From Lacinutrix jangbogonensis (GTDB lineage: Bacteria > Bacteroidota > Bacteroidia > Flavobacteriales > Flavobacteriaceae), in NCBI RefSeq assembly GCF_000797445.1, contig NZ_JSWF01000031.1, positions 117,213-181,212 on the forward strand: DNA of 64,000 nucleotides, read 5' to 3'. A program made the translations under genes and the position numbers. Every line of letters begins with the position of its first letter. Position 1 is the first letter of the stretch. Below the pieces are notes generated by a model. It had not been told where the DNA came from, did not search any database, and worked only from the letters and a program-made list of their open reading frames with translations. Of this stretch, positions 41,038 to 49,672 are shown one piece after another.

Positions 41038-43078
41038 ATAAAAACGAAAAGTATTTCATTAATCATTACGCTGTTTTTGGTTTTTAATTTCAGTTTCTCT
41101 AAAGAAATTGAAAATCTATCCTATATTAAAATGGACACTATTATTTGCTACGAATATCCAATCTAAGACAAGCAGAAAAAGAAACAATTTCGAGCCGTTT
41201 TCAAAAAAGATACAGAATTATATAAATAGATGTCTGTTGATACTCTTTATATTTATCTTGAGAGTGAAACTTATAAAAAAGGAATTTTAATAAAATATTC
41301 AAAGGTTTTTAATTCTCATAAAATATTTGATACTACACCATTTTGTAATTTTGTAGCTGAAAATAATTTCAGGATGCCTAGACTAAGTTCAAAAAGGTAT
41401 TACGATTTTGATGCACAGGAAATTGATTCTACAACTTTTCTAAAAAAAAAGAGTTTAAAAGAACCTCTTTAAATAGAACAATTACAGATTCTATTACTGG
41501 AATTGAAATTAAAACAGAATATGCAAACTACCTAGAGTATTCAAATAATAATTATCATTCTTATACTTTTGCTGTTGTAAATACTCCAGTAAATGGTGGC
41601 TAGAAAATGTATTTTTAAGCTTACAAGAAGATGGTGCTTACAAAGCGTTTTTAGCACATTATGATGTTACAGATGAAGAAATTGAATTTATGAATTATGG
41701 GCAATATGTAGATTTAGAAAATAAAATTACTGAATTAAACAACAGTAATTTTATAGATGCAACTAACAACAAAGTGTATTGGGATCCAGAAACAATGTGT
41801 TTAGTTAATTCAAGTTGGATAGAAGGCACTGTTTGTAGTGGTAGCGAAGAACATACATATCAAGAATGGATGGGTGGTGCACAATGTAATGGCAGAACAA
41901 AACCAACAAATGGTTTTTATCACAATTACAACATTTCTTGTATGCCTTCAAGTACAGGTGGTAATTCGACTCCTAGTAATAATAACCCATCTAATGGGCA
42001 ACAATCTGGAGCTGGTGGCTCAACTCTACCTCAAGATGAAACTGTAGTAGTTTCTTGTAATTCTAGAAGTAGTGATTGTTTACCAGAGTTGTGTGCCGCA
42101 AGCGAAATTATTTCTACAGTTGCTGCAAATTTAGGTTTAACACCCGAGCTTACTAGTTGCTTACGGGATGAAGATAATTGTACAGCAGCTACAGCGTTAG
42201 TTGATTTTGTAAATGCTAATCCAACAAGCACTGCATTTGCTCAATTAGCTGCTCAAGCTATTTGTGATGGAGGAGAAGTTGATTATCCAAATAGTATCGT
42301 TTTAGATTCAACTTTTAATAATAATCCTAAAGCTAAATGTGTTTATAATAAACTAAAAAATTTATCAGATACTGTATTTAAGGACATAATAAGTAATCAT
42401 TTTGGAAGTCAATTTACAAGAGATATAAAATTTGAAGTAGGTAATATTCCTGCTCAATTAGGGAATACGGATGCTTTTACATATACTAATTATGATGTTA
42501 ACAATTTAGTAATTGCATCAGGAGATATTATGACTATAAGAGTAAGTCCTACATTTTTACAAAATGCTTCGGCAATTGAAATTGCGCTAACATTAATTCA
42601 CGAAAGTATTCATGCTGAGTTAATGGATAGATTTATACAATTAGGTTTAGTTAACAATGTAACAACATTAGGAGCAATAGTTTTTAACAATGGGAATACT
42701 AATGTTTTCACATTGTCTGATGTGATTTTCAATCAACTTCTCATTATATATAATGCATATCCTCCGAATTCGAATGGCCAATGGAATCATGATTTATTTA
42801 ATGCATTAAGTTATAGGACTAAAATGGCACAAAATTTGGTATCTGTACATCCATGGTTGCATGATTCTTCTGATGATTTTTTAACTAATGTAAATGGAGA
42901 CAACTTAAACCTCTATGGAGATTTCACAATTAATGAGCTGATGGATTATATAACATGGATAGGTTTAGAAGAGACAGAAGATTTTGCTAACAATATTGAG
43001 AGTGTTCCTTTAGAATTAACAAAGAAAAATTTTGTTGAAACTGCGGCTAGAACCTATTATACTAAAAACTGTAACTAA
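41038..43078 (+). pseudogene. decayed secreted protein with HExxH zincin-like motif
   Basis: Pieces in different frames join into one secreted protein. From 41038 (ATA where ATG is expected) a signal-peptide-like stretch (SLIITLFLVFNFSFS) leads to in-frame TAA (41164-41166) and TAG (41227-41229). A shift in A9 (41442-41450) follows, then another at 41591-41593, after which WWLENVFLSLQEDGAYKAF runs into the long open part. ATG 41690 to 43078 is open for 462 codons. This part has a Ser/Asn/Gly linker and many Cys, then LTLIHESIHAELMD with HESIH at 42599-42613 (residues 304-308), followed by Glu two residues later, like a zinc peptidase motif. I do not recognise the family. The 462-codon remnant could still be made but would lack a signal peptide. 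Confidence 0.7.
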
Positions 43079-43087
43079 AGATACATT

Positions 43088-43579
43088 ATGAAAAAATCAA
43101 TTTTAATCTTTTTACTATTTTTAAGTTCATTACCTTTATTAAGTCAAGAAGAGTTGAAAAAAGAAGAACTCTATATTTATGTTTCTAATATCAGTTTCCA
43201 GTCAAGTGTCTTAAGTTATGAAGCTTATTTTGGATTAGAAAGCCAAGAAGAAGACTTTAATCACGACACTTATTTTTTTAAGATAAGTTTTCCAGATTTA
43301 GAACATCATACTCTATTTGGGTTAGGTAAAACTATTGAAAAAAAGTCAATAAATTATATTGAGCCTATTTCGTATTTTAAAAACAAATCTTTTTGTTACA
43401 TGCATTTAGAGTTGAGTCGCTATAAGAGAATATTTATTGTTACTGACTTTCCAAATACTCATAAAGAAGGTGGTAAAAGTTATAAGGATAAGTTTGTGAT
43501 TTTTTATAGTAGATATAATGGTAGTATAAAAGATATTTCTTTCATGAATATGACTAACAAAAATTTAATAAACTTATAA
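43088..43579 (+). CDS. small secreted protein of unknown function
   Basis: 163 residues. A clear signal peptide ends LPLLSQ (20), and the mature part is rich in Tyr, Phe, Lys and Glu with only one Cys. I recognise no domain. It lies nine bases after the decayed HExxH gene and has its own terminator, so it was probably co-transcribed with that gene and may have been its partner. It is open throughout, unlike both neighbours. ATG 43088 is the start next to the signal peptide. Confidence 0.65.
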   Translation: MKKSILIFLLFLSSLPLLSQEELKKEELYIYVSNISFQSSVLSYEAYFGLESQEEDFNHDTYFFKISFPDLEHHTLFGLGKTIEKKSINYIEPISYFKNKSFCYMHLELSRYKRIFIVTDFPNTHKEGGKSYKDKFVIFYSRYNGSIKDISFMNMTNKNLINL

Positions 43580-43589
43580 GTCAAAATAT

Positions 43590-43620
43590 AAAGACACAAG
43601 CTTCTTTTGCTTGTGTCTTT
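43590..43620 (+). terminator. terminator after the small secreted protein
   Basis: AAAGACACAAGC (43590-43601) and its complement (43609-43620) form a 12-bp stem with a 7-base loop. The stem ends in TTT. Confidence 0.8.
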
Positions 43621-43750
43621 ATATTTAATTAATATTTTCATTTGTTGATAATTAACTAATTGATTTGATTGTTTCATTCAATGAGATTAACTGTTCACTT
43701 AATAATGTTTTTATTAGAATGTTTTATATTGAAGAATAAATTAAATATGC

Positions 43751-44005
43751 ATGATTAGAGATTCAATTTTAATACTATGTGCTTTTTTTTTCTTTCAGAG
43801 TATTTCAGCTCAAACTGATTCCCTCTATTTATCTAGTTGAAAAAACAAAGGATAATTTCAATAGTCAAACAGGTATTTATAGTTTTAAATAATATATTTT
43901 ACCAATGCGATATACAGGAACTAGAAAAAAACGTATTGCTTACAGATCTGTCCACAAACTAAAATTGAGATTTTAGAAGATTATTATAAAAGAAAACCAC
44001 CAGCA
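43751..44005 (+). pseudogene. decayed small secreted protein
   Basis: ATG 43751 begins a signal peptide (MIRDSILILCAFFFF, ending SISAQ) and stops after TDSLYLSS. Fragments in other frames continue VEKTKDNFNSQTGIYSFK, NNIFYQCDIQELEK and QICPQTKIEILEDYYKRK. At least three shifts separate them: near 43840-43845, probably an insertion of four bases; at 43887-43889; and at the A7 run 43925-43931. The fragments look like protein and not chance, but the family is unknown. A good terminator closes the unit. Confidence 0.55.
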
Positions 44006-44028
44006 AAAATGCTCGTGGTTTTCTTTTA
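43983..44028 (+). terminator. terminator closing the decayed region
   Basis: A 16-bp stem, TATAAAAGAAAACCAC (43983-43998) with 44013-44028. An inner AGC/GCT pairing lies near the loop. Confidence 0.8.
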
Positions 44029-44047
44029 TAAATCTACTTTTACAACG

Positions 44048-44055
44048 TATCTTTG
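44048..44055 (+). promoter_or_regulatory. -7 element of ctaB
   Basis: TATCTTTG, 47 bases before the ctaB start. Confidence 0.6.
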
Positions 44056-44102
44056 CATCAAAATTTTAAGCGCTTAAAACCGCTTTAAACCAAATCAAAG
44101 CA

Positions 44103-44993
44103 TTGAGTACAGCAACTACAACGATAAAACATTCATTAATTTCAGATTTTAAAGAAATCACGAAAATGCGTTTAGCATTAAGTGTGGTTTTTTCTTCAAT
44201 TGCTGGTTATTTACTTGGTGTAGAACAGGTTAACTTTACAACATTATTTCTCCTTGCTTTAGGAGGTTATTTTATGGTTGGAGCGTCAAACGCTTACAAC
44301 CAAATTATAGAAAAAGATTTAGATGTTTTAATGGATAGGACTAAAAACCGTCCCATTCCTGCTGGTCGCATGTCTGTGCGCACAGCATTTATTGTCGCCA
44401 CTACTTTTACAATTTTAGGGATTGCAATTCTGTATTATATTAATCCACAAACCGCAATGTTTGGCGCGATTTCTATTTTTTTATACACTTGTGCTTATAC
44501 ACCATTAAAAACAAAAACACCGTTATCTGTATTTGTTGGTGCTATTCCAGGTGCTATACCTTTTATGTTAGGTTGGGTTGCCGCTACAGATAATTTTGGT
44601 ATTGAACCAGGTACTTTATTTGCTTTACAATTTTTCTGGCAATTTCCGCACTTTTGGGCTATTGGTTGGTTTTTATATAGCGATTATAAAAAAGGAGGTT
44701 TCTTTATGTTGCCAACAGGAAAACAAGATAAAGGCACAGCTGTACAAATAATTATGTACACAATCTGGACAATATTAATTTCTATTGTACCAGTGTTTGG
44801 AGTAACAGGGAAACTAGAATTGTCTTATGTTGCTGCAACCGTTGTTTTTGGTTTAGGTTTGTTTATGCTGTATTATGCGATTCAGTTATTTAAAAAAATG
44901 ACAGAAAAAGCAGCAAAGCAACTTATGCTGGCTAGTGTCTTTTACATTACATTAATACAAATTATTTACGTACTAGATAAATTTATTAGATAA
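44103..44993 (+). CDS. ctaB: protoheme IX farnesyltransferase (heme O synthase)
   Basis: 296 residues, UbiA superfamily, about nine membrane helices. The two Asp-rich prenyl-diphosphate sites are seen as NQIIEKDLDVLMDRTKNRP and YSDYKKGGFFMLP. It converts heme B to heme O for the oxidase. TTG 44103 is used, as no in-frame ATG precedes the conserved KMRLALSVVFS segment. It ends two bases before the subunit III gene, so the two are one transcript. Confidence 0.95.
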   Translation: MSTATTTIKHSLISDFKEITKMRLALSVVFSSIAGYLLGVEQVNFTTLFLLALGGYFMVGASNAYNQIIEKDLDVLMDRTKNRPIPAGRMSVRTAFIVATTFTILGIAILYYINPQTAMFGAISIFLYTCAYTPLKTKTPLSVFVGAIPGAIPFMLGWVAATDNFGIEPGTLFALQFFWQFPHFWAIGWFLYSDYKKGGFFMLPTGKQDKGTAVQIIMYTIWTILISIVPVFGVTGKLELSYVAATVVFGLGLFMLYYAIQLFKKMTEKAAKQLMLASVFYITLIQIIYVLDKFIR

Positions 44994-44995
44994 TT

Positions 44996-45577
44996 ATGGA
45001 TTTAACCGAAGGAACTTTAAGAGAAAAGAACGAACGTGCAAAAAAAATGATGCTCTGGTTTGGCCTTATTGCATTATTCATGTCGTTTGCAGGTTTAACA
45101 AGTGCAGTAATAATTAGCCGTACACGTCCAGACTGGTCTAAAGCTTTAGCATTACCAGAAGTATTTTTAATCAGTGTATTTGTAATAATAGCAAGTAGTA
45201 TTGCTTATATTTTTGCTGAACGTGCTTTAAGAAACAACAATAGACAACTAACAACAATATTACTGTTAACCACTTTTGTGTTAGGAGTGGTATTTGTTTT
45301 ACTGCAATTTCAAGGTTTTAGAGCACTTATAGAAGCTGGTTATTATTTTACAGGAGAAACTAGTGATCCTAAGGCGTCGTTTATATTTTTAATCGCTTTT
45401 TTTCACTTGCTTCACGTTGCAGTTGGCTTAATTTGCCTGTTGGTTGTAATTTATAATCATTTTAAACAAAAGTATACAGCAGATAATATGTTAGGTATGG
45501 AATTGGCTGGAACATTTTGGCATTTTATTGATATACTGTGGGTATTCTTGTATTTACTAATGTATTTTGTAGGTTAG
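44996..45577 (+). CDS. cytochrome c oxidase subunit III (short form)
   Basis: 193 residues, five membrane helices. Family motifs are FHLLHVAVGLICL and GTFWHFIDILWVFLYLLMYF at the C terminus. It lacks the first two helices of the seven-helix mitochondrial form, as is usual for bacterial five-helix subunits. It lies directly after ctaB and 140 bases before a second, longer subunit III gene. Both copies are found together in Bacteroidota oxidase loci. Confidence 0.93.
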   Translation: MDLTEGTLREKNERAKKMMLWFGLIALFMSFAGLTSAVIISRTRPDWSKALALPEVFLISVFVIIASSIAYIFAERALRNNNRQLTTILLLTTFVLGVVFVLLQFQGFRALIEAGYYFTGETSDPKASFIFLIAFFHLLHVAVGLICLLVVIYNHFKQKYTADNMLGMELAGTFWHFIDILWVFLYLLMYFVG

Positions 45578-45678
45578 ATTTTTATAATATAAGAGCAGAC
45601 AAGAAAAAGAATTTACTAATCAGATAAAACAAGGCTCAAAAATTACAGTTTAACATTTCTTTAATAAAAGAAAATGAT

Positions 45679-45686
45679 TATTTTTG
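45679..45686 (+). promoter_or_regulatory. -7 element before the second subunit III gene
   Basis: TATTTTTG, 31 bases before the ATG at 45718. Confidence 0.5.
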
Positions 45687-45717
45687 TGCAATATTTAAAA
45701 TTAACGAACTCAACTAT

Positions 45718-46716
45718 ATGAATACTACAGTTGCAACTACTGGAACAGAAGGTAAAATTTGGGGAGGAGGAAACCAACCTCTAAAAGCCAGCTATGGTAA
45801 AATGATGATGTGGTTTTTTATCGTTTCCGATGCCTTAACATTTTCAGCATTTTTAGCTGCTTACGGTTTCTCACGATTCAAATTTATTGATTCTTGGCCA
45901 ATAGCAGACGAGGTTTTTACTCACGTCCCTTTCTTTCATGGTAATTACCCAATGATTTATGTAGCGTTTATGACGTTTGTTCTTATTATGTCTTCAGTAA
46001 CTATGGTATTAGCCGTAGATGCTGGTCACCACTTGAATAAGAAAAAAGTAACATGGTATATGTTCTTAACCGTTATTGGTGGTGTAATTTTTGTAAGCTC
46101 TCAAGCTTGGGAATGGAAGACATTCATTAAAGGAGAATATGGAGCAGTACAAACTAAAGGAGGTAATATTTTACAGTTTGGTGAGTACGTTACAGAGAAT
46201 GGAGAAGAAAAATTTAAGCGTGTTGCTATAGCAGACTTTGTTAAAGTAGGTCATAGCGATAGAGTACAACACGAAAGTAAAAATGGAATTTGGTATGAAA
46301 CTGAAGGTACACTTCCAGAATATTCTGTAGACGAAGTTTATAACGGTTTGGTTGCTAATGAAAACGTATTTGTCAGAAATCAAATTATTAATGAAGATGG
46401 TGAGAAAACAGTATTATCTCGTTCAGAATCATTAAAACAATTAAAAGCCAACGGAAAACTAGTAGTGCATGGCGCTAACTTAAAAGTAAACGAATATGGT
46501 TCGCCATTGTTTGCAGACTTCTTTTTCTTTATTACAGGTTTCCACGGTTTCCACGTATTCTCTGGAGTTGTAATTAATATTATTATTTTCTTTAACGTTA
46601 TAATTGGTACTTACGAAAGACGTAAGAACTACGAAATGGTGGAGAAAGTAGGATTGTATTGGCACTTTGTAGATTTAGTTTGGGTATTTGTATTCACATT
46701 CTTCTACTTAGTTTAA
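45718..46716 (+). CDS. cytochrome c oxidase subunit III with large hydrophilic insertion
   Basis: 332 residues. Helices 1 to 3 occupy about 28-135 and the last two follow ADFFFFITGFHGFHVFSGV (from about 266), ending LYWHFVDLVWVFVFTFFYLV. Between them lies a charged segment of about 125 residues (138-262) with no hydrophobic helix, where short bacterial copies have a loop of 10-20 residues. If the protein core is placed normally, the insert is on one membrane face as an extra domain. It is followed 57 bases later by the subunit IV gene. Confidence 0.92.
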   Translation: MNTTVATTGTEGKIWGGGNQPLKASYGKMMMWFFIVSDALTFSAFLAAYGFSRFKFIDSWPIADEVFTHVPFFHGNYPMIYVAFMTFVLIMSSVTMVLAVDAGHHLNKKKVTWYMFLTVIGGVIFVSSQAWEWKTFIKGEYGAVQTKGGNILQFGEYVTENGEEKFKRVAIADFVKVGHSDRVQHESKNGIWYETEGTLPEYSVDEVYNGLVANENVFVRNQIINEDGEKTVLSRSESLKQLKANGKLVVHGANLKVNEYGSPLFADFFFFITGFHGFHVFSGVVINIIIFFNVIIGTYERRKNYEMVEKVGLYWHFVDLVWVFVFTFFYLV

Positions 46717-46773
46717 TAAAATAATATTGTCATTTCCTTGAATAAGGAAATCTAAAAAAAAATAGTATCAAAA

Positions 46774-47163
46774 ATGGCACAAGAGCATAAATTAGAAATC
46801 TTTAGAGGATTAGTAAAGTTCAAATCTAACATTACAAAAATTTGGGGTGTTTTAGTATTCTTAACAGTTATTACAGCTGTTGAAGTAGTGTTGGGTATAT
46901 ATAAAGCTGAATTGCCACAAATTTTTAGAGATGCTATCTTGGGAATGAAGGCTATTAACTGGATCTTTATCATCCTAACATTAGTTAAAGCCTATTATAT
47001 TACTTGGGATTTTATGCACATGCGTGATGAAACCAAAGCTTTAAGACGTATGGTGGTTTGGACAGCGGTATTCTTAATCTGTTATTTAGTGTTCATTCTA
47101 TTGCAAGAAGCAGGTTATATTGAAGGTGTTTATACCAACGGATTTGTTAAAAAAGATTTTTAA
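46774..47163 (+). CDS. cytochrome c oxidase subunit IV
   Basis: 129 residues, three membrane helices. KIWGVLVFLTVITAVEVVLG and the YYITWDFMHMRDETKALRR stretch match the bacterial COX4 family. It is a small accessory subunit of the oxidase and ends the subunit III-IV unit, followed by a strong terminator. Confidence 0.92.
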   Translation: MAQEHKLEIFRGLVKFKSNITKIWGVLVFLTVITAVEVVLGIYKAELPQIFRDAILGMKAINWIFIILTLVKAYYITWDFMHMRDETKALRRMVVWTAVFLICYLVFILLQEAGYIEGVYTNGFVKKDF

Positions 47164-47189
47164 TTAGAAACATAAGTTAAAAGATAGTA

Positions 47190-47215
47190 AAAGGTGGTTT
47201 TTTTAAACCACCTTT
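47190..47215 (+). terminator. terminator after oxidase subunit IV
   Basis: AAAGGTGGTTT (47190-47200), loop TTTT, AAACCACCTTT (47205-47215), then a T run. Confidence 0.85.
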
Positions 47216-47218
47216 TTT

Positions 47219-47226
47219 TATTTTTG
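47219..47226 (+). promoter_or_regulatory. -7 element of the Sco-like/sco unit
   Basis: TATTTTTG, directly joined to the T tail of the preceding terminator and 25 bases before the ATG at 47252. Confidence 0.55.
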
Positions 47227-47251
47227 TAACTCAATTAAATTATAGAGTGAA

Positions 47252-47968
47252 ATGAGTAAAAAGGCCATTAAAAAATACGTAATTCTTGTAATACTATTTT
47301 TTCTTCCTGTAGTGTTTTTACTCATGTTATATCCTGCTACAAACAATTATAATATACTTGACGTTGTAAAAGAAGAAGTGCTTGATATTTCTAATTTATC
47401 ATCCGTAACAAATTCCGACATTCTCTTAAAAGACCATATTACAGTATTAGGCTTTTTAGGTAGTGATCCAGAATCTAGAATAGTTGAAGCTTCAAACCTT
47501 AAAGAGCTTGTTTATAATAAGTTTAAAGGCTTTAAAAAGTTTCAAATTGTTATGGTAGTGACTAAAGACTCTCAAGATAAAACGAGTAGATTAATTCAAG
47601 AACTAAATAAGTATAGCGAACACAAATACTGGCATTTTGTATATGCTAGTGATAGCGACATTAATAAACTGTTTAATAGTCTAAGAACAAGTTTGCAATT
47701 GGATAATACGCGCTCTACAAATGGTGTTTTTGTAATTGATAAAGAGCTAAATCAGCGCGGTCGTTTAGACGATAGAACTAAAAAAGAGATTGAAAAAGGA
47801 GTAAAAATCTATCCGCTTACAGCCTACAATTGTTCTGAAGTTTCAATTATAAAAAACAAATTAGCAGCCGAAGATGTGCGTGTGCTGCTAGAAGAATATA
47901 GGAAATCTGGAAGAAATAAAATAGACTCCTCAAACCGAAGAGCCAAAGATCTTAATCCAGATAAATAA
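47252..47968 (+). CDS. Sco/thioredoxin-fold-like membrane-anchored protein lacking the copper cysteines
   Basis: 238 residues. One N-terminal membrane helix (about 9-28) precedes a domain that reads like a Sco/thioredoxin fold: HITVLGFLGSDPESRIVEA at the first strand, KFQIVMVVTK, and NGVFVIDKELNQRGRLD near the end. The CxxxC pair expected after the first strand is missing and the only Cys is near residue 194. It lies 45 bases before a complete Sco gene in the oxidase locus, so it may help oxidase assembly without binding copper the usual way. Assignment is by order and pattern only. Confidence 0.6.
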   Translation: MSKKAIKKYVILVILFFLPVVFLLMLYPATNNYNILDVVKEEVLDISNLSSVTNSDILLKDHITVLGFLGSDPESRIVEASNLKELVYNKFKGFKKFQIVMVVTKDSQDKTSRLIQELNKYSEHKYWHFVYASDSDINKLFNSLRTSLQLDNTRSTNGVFVIDKELNQRGRLDDRTKKEIEKGVKIYPLTAYNCSEVSIIKNKLAAEDVRVLLEEYRKSGRNKIDSSNRRAKDLNPDK

Positions 47969-48013
47969 TGATATTAACATTTTAACTTGTCGAAGAGTTT
48001 TAATCATAGTAAA

Positions 48014-48757
48014 ATGAAAAAAAATAATTACTCATACATCAGTATCGCTTTTATTATTCTTTTATTCGGAATTATTTTTATTCCAAAAATAGTGGATAGA
48101 ATAAAGAATAACGACATCACGCGTAATAATAGAATGGATGTTGGGCAAGACAATAACTTTGAGGATAAAGGCCAATTATCGTTTATAGAAATTAACGGAA
48201 CTCCTAAAAAAGTACCTGCGTTTAGCTTTACAAATCAAGAAGGGAAAATAATTTCTCAAGAGGATTATAAAGGGAAAGTATATGTCGTAGAATTCTTTTT
48301 TACTACTTGCCCTACTATTTGTCCTAGAATGAATAGAAACTTAGTAGATATCCAAAACACATATAAAATCAATACCGATTTTGGTATTGCTTCCTTTTCA
48401 ATAACTCCAGAGTTGGACACTCCAGAAATTTTAAAGGCTTATGCAAATAAATACGGAATTACCAACCCGAATTGGCATTTAATGACTGGAGAAGAAAAAG
48501 ATATTTACGACTTAGCAAATATTGGTTTTAACATATTTGTAGGTAAAGTACAAGACGATGAGATTGGTTTTGAGCACTCAGGAGATTTTGCTTTAATAGA
48601 TAAAAACGGTTTTATTCGTTCTAGATTAGATGCTTTTGGTAATCCTAAAATATTTTATAAAGGTATTATTAGCGAACAAGAGAAAATGGACGAAGACGGT
48701 AATGAGCAGGAAATTACGATGCTAAAAGAAGATATTAAGAAATTACTAAACGAGTAG
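48014..48757 (+). CDS. SCO family copper chaperone for cytochrome c oxidase
   Basis: 247 residues from ATG 48014. A membrane anchor (about 8-24) precedes a thioredoxin-fold domain with FFFTTCPTICPRMN (C99 and C103) and H188 in FEHSGDFALID. These are the three copper ligands of Sco proteins. It delivers copper to the CuA site of subunit II. A TTG 27 bases upstream is also in frame, but the ATG gives the better signal-anchor. It clusters with oxidase subunits and DUF420. Confidence 0.93.
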   Translation: MKKNNYSYISIAFIILLFGIIFIPKIVDRIKNNDITRNNRMDVGQDNNFEDKGQLSFIEINGTPKKVPAFSFTNQEGKIISQEDYKGKVYVVEFFFTTCPTICPRMNRNLVDIQNTYKINTDFGIASFSITPELDTPEILKAYANKYGITNPNWHLMTGEEKDIYDLANIGFNIFVGKVQDDEIGFEHSGDFALIDKNGFIRSRLDAFGNPKIFYKGIISEQEKMDEDGNEQEITMLKEDIKKLLNE

Positions 48758-48817
48758 TTATATTTAAAAGTATTTCGAGTTATTTTGATGTACAATAAAT
48801 TGAGGCAAGAAGAAATA

Positions 48818-49366
48818 ATGAATTCAGCAGAGAACATACAAAACGAAAAAAAATACAACAAATGGATTGTTATACTATCCGTTGTTGTTCCTCTAGCCGT
48901 TGCGGCTTTATTTGGTGTTAAATTAAAAGATCTAGGTATCAAGGTCGAGCCATTAACTTTTTTGCCTTCTATTTATGCAACCATAAACGGTTGCACAGCT
49001 ATTGTTTTGTTATTAGCGCTTTGGGCAATAAAGAAAGGCAATAGAAGGCTTCACGAAAGGTTAATGAAATTCGCCATCTTATTATCAGTAGTATTCTTGT
49101 TATTATATATAGCATATCATATGACGAGCGATTCTACCAAGTTTGGAGGAGAAGGCGTGATTGCATACGTTTATTATTTAATATTAATAACACATATTTT
49201 ATTGTCTATTGTGGTAATACCTTTTGTATTAATAACTTATGTAAGAGCAATTTCTAATAATTTTGAGAGACACAAAAAAATAGCACGTATCACATTTCCA
49301 TTATGGCTATATGTTGCTGTAACTGGTGTTATTGTGTATTTAATGATATCTCCTTATTACGTTTAA
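48818..49366 (+). CDS. DUF420 membrane protein (CtaM-like)
   Basis: 182 residues from ATG 48818, about five membrane helices. Conserved FLPSIYATINGCTAIVLLL, RRLHERLMK and AYHMTSDSTKFGG define DUF420, which includes CtaM, an oxidase assembly protein in Firmicutes. The place after sco in an oxidase locus agrees. ATG 48788 would add ten residues of no clear use. Confidence 0.88.
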   Translation: MNSAENIQNEKKYNKWIVILSVVVPLAVAALFGVKLKDLGIKVEPLTFLPSIYATINGCTAIVLLLALWAIKKGNRRLHERLMKFAILLSVVFLLLYIAYHMTSDSTKFGGEGVIAYVYYLILITHILLSIVVIPFVLITYVRAISNNFERHKKIARITFPLWLYVAVTGVIVYLMISPYYV

Positions 49367-49438
49367 ACTACCATTCAAAAAATGCAACTCTCATTCAGAG
49401 CATTCCGATTGTTATCGGAGTCGAAGAATCTGTCAAAT

Positions 49439-49672
49439 ATGAAAACTAAAATACTCTTTATTCTCTTATCCTTTCTCTTTTTCATTAAAACAAATGCACA
49501 ATGTGCAATGTGCAGAGCTGTGTTAGAAAACGAAGAGGGTCAAGGCGCAGCACAAAGTATTAATGACGGTATTATTTATTTAATGGCAATACCTTATGTT
49601 TTAGTTTTTAGTGTTGGTTTTGCTATTTATTGGAAATATTTTAGATCTAAAAAAGAATCTATTGGCAAATAA
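49439..49672 (+). CDS. small signal-peptide membrane protein with CxxC
   Basis: 77 residues from ATG 49439. The signal peptide ends KTNAQ (20). CAMC follows directly (21-24), then a soluble stretch and one membrane helix (about 47-66) with a basic end. I do not recognise a named family. It is the last gene of the oxidase assembly block, 72 bases after DUF420, so a metal or redox role is possible but inferred. An in-frame ATG at 49382 would spoil the signal peptide and is rejected. Confidence 0.7.
   Translation: MKTKILFILLSFLFFIKTNAQCAMCRAVLENEEGQGAAQSINDGIIYLMAIPYVLVFSVGFAIYWKYFRSKKESIGK

Noticed and set aside
41108..41472. Two short open frames between remB and the 462-codon frame as real small genes
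   Set aside because: One is an out-of-phase shadow; the other is part of the decayed HExxH gene and joins it by a one-base change.
47987..48013. Upstream TTG start for Sco
   Set aside because: It would put nine polar residues before the signal-anchor; ATG 48014 fits the family better.
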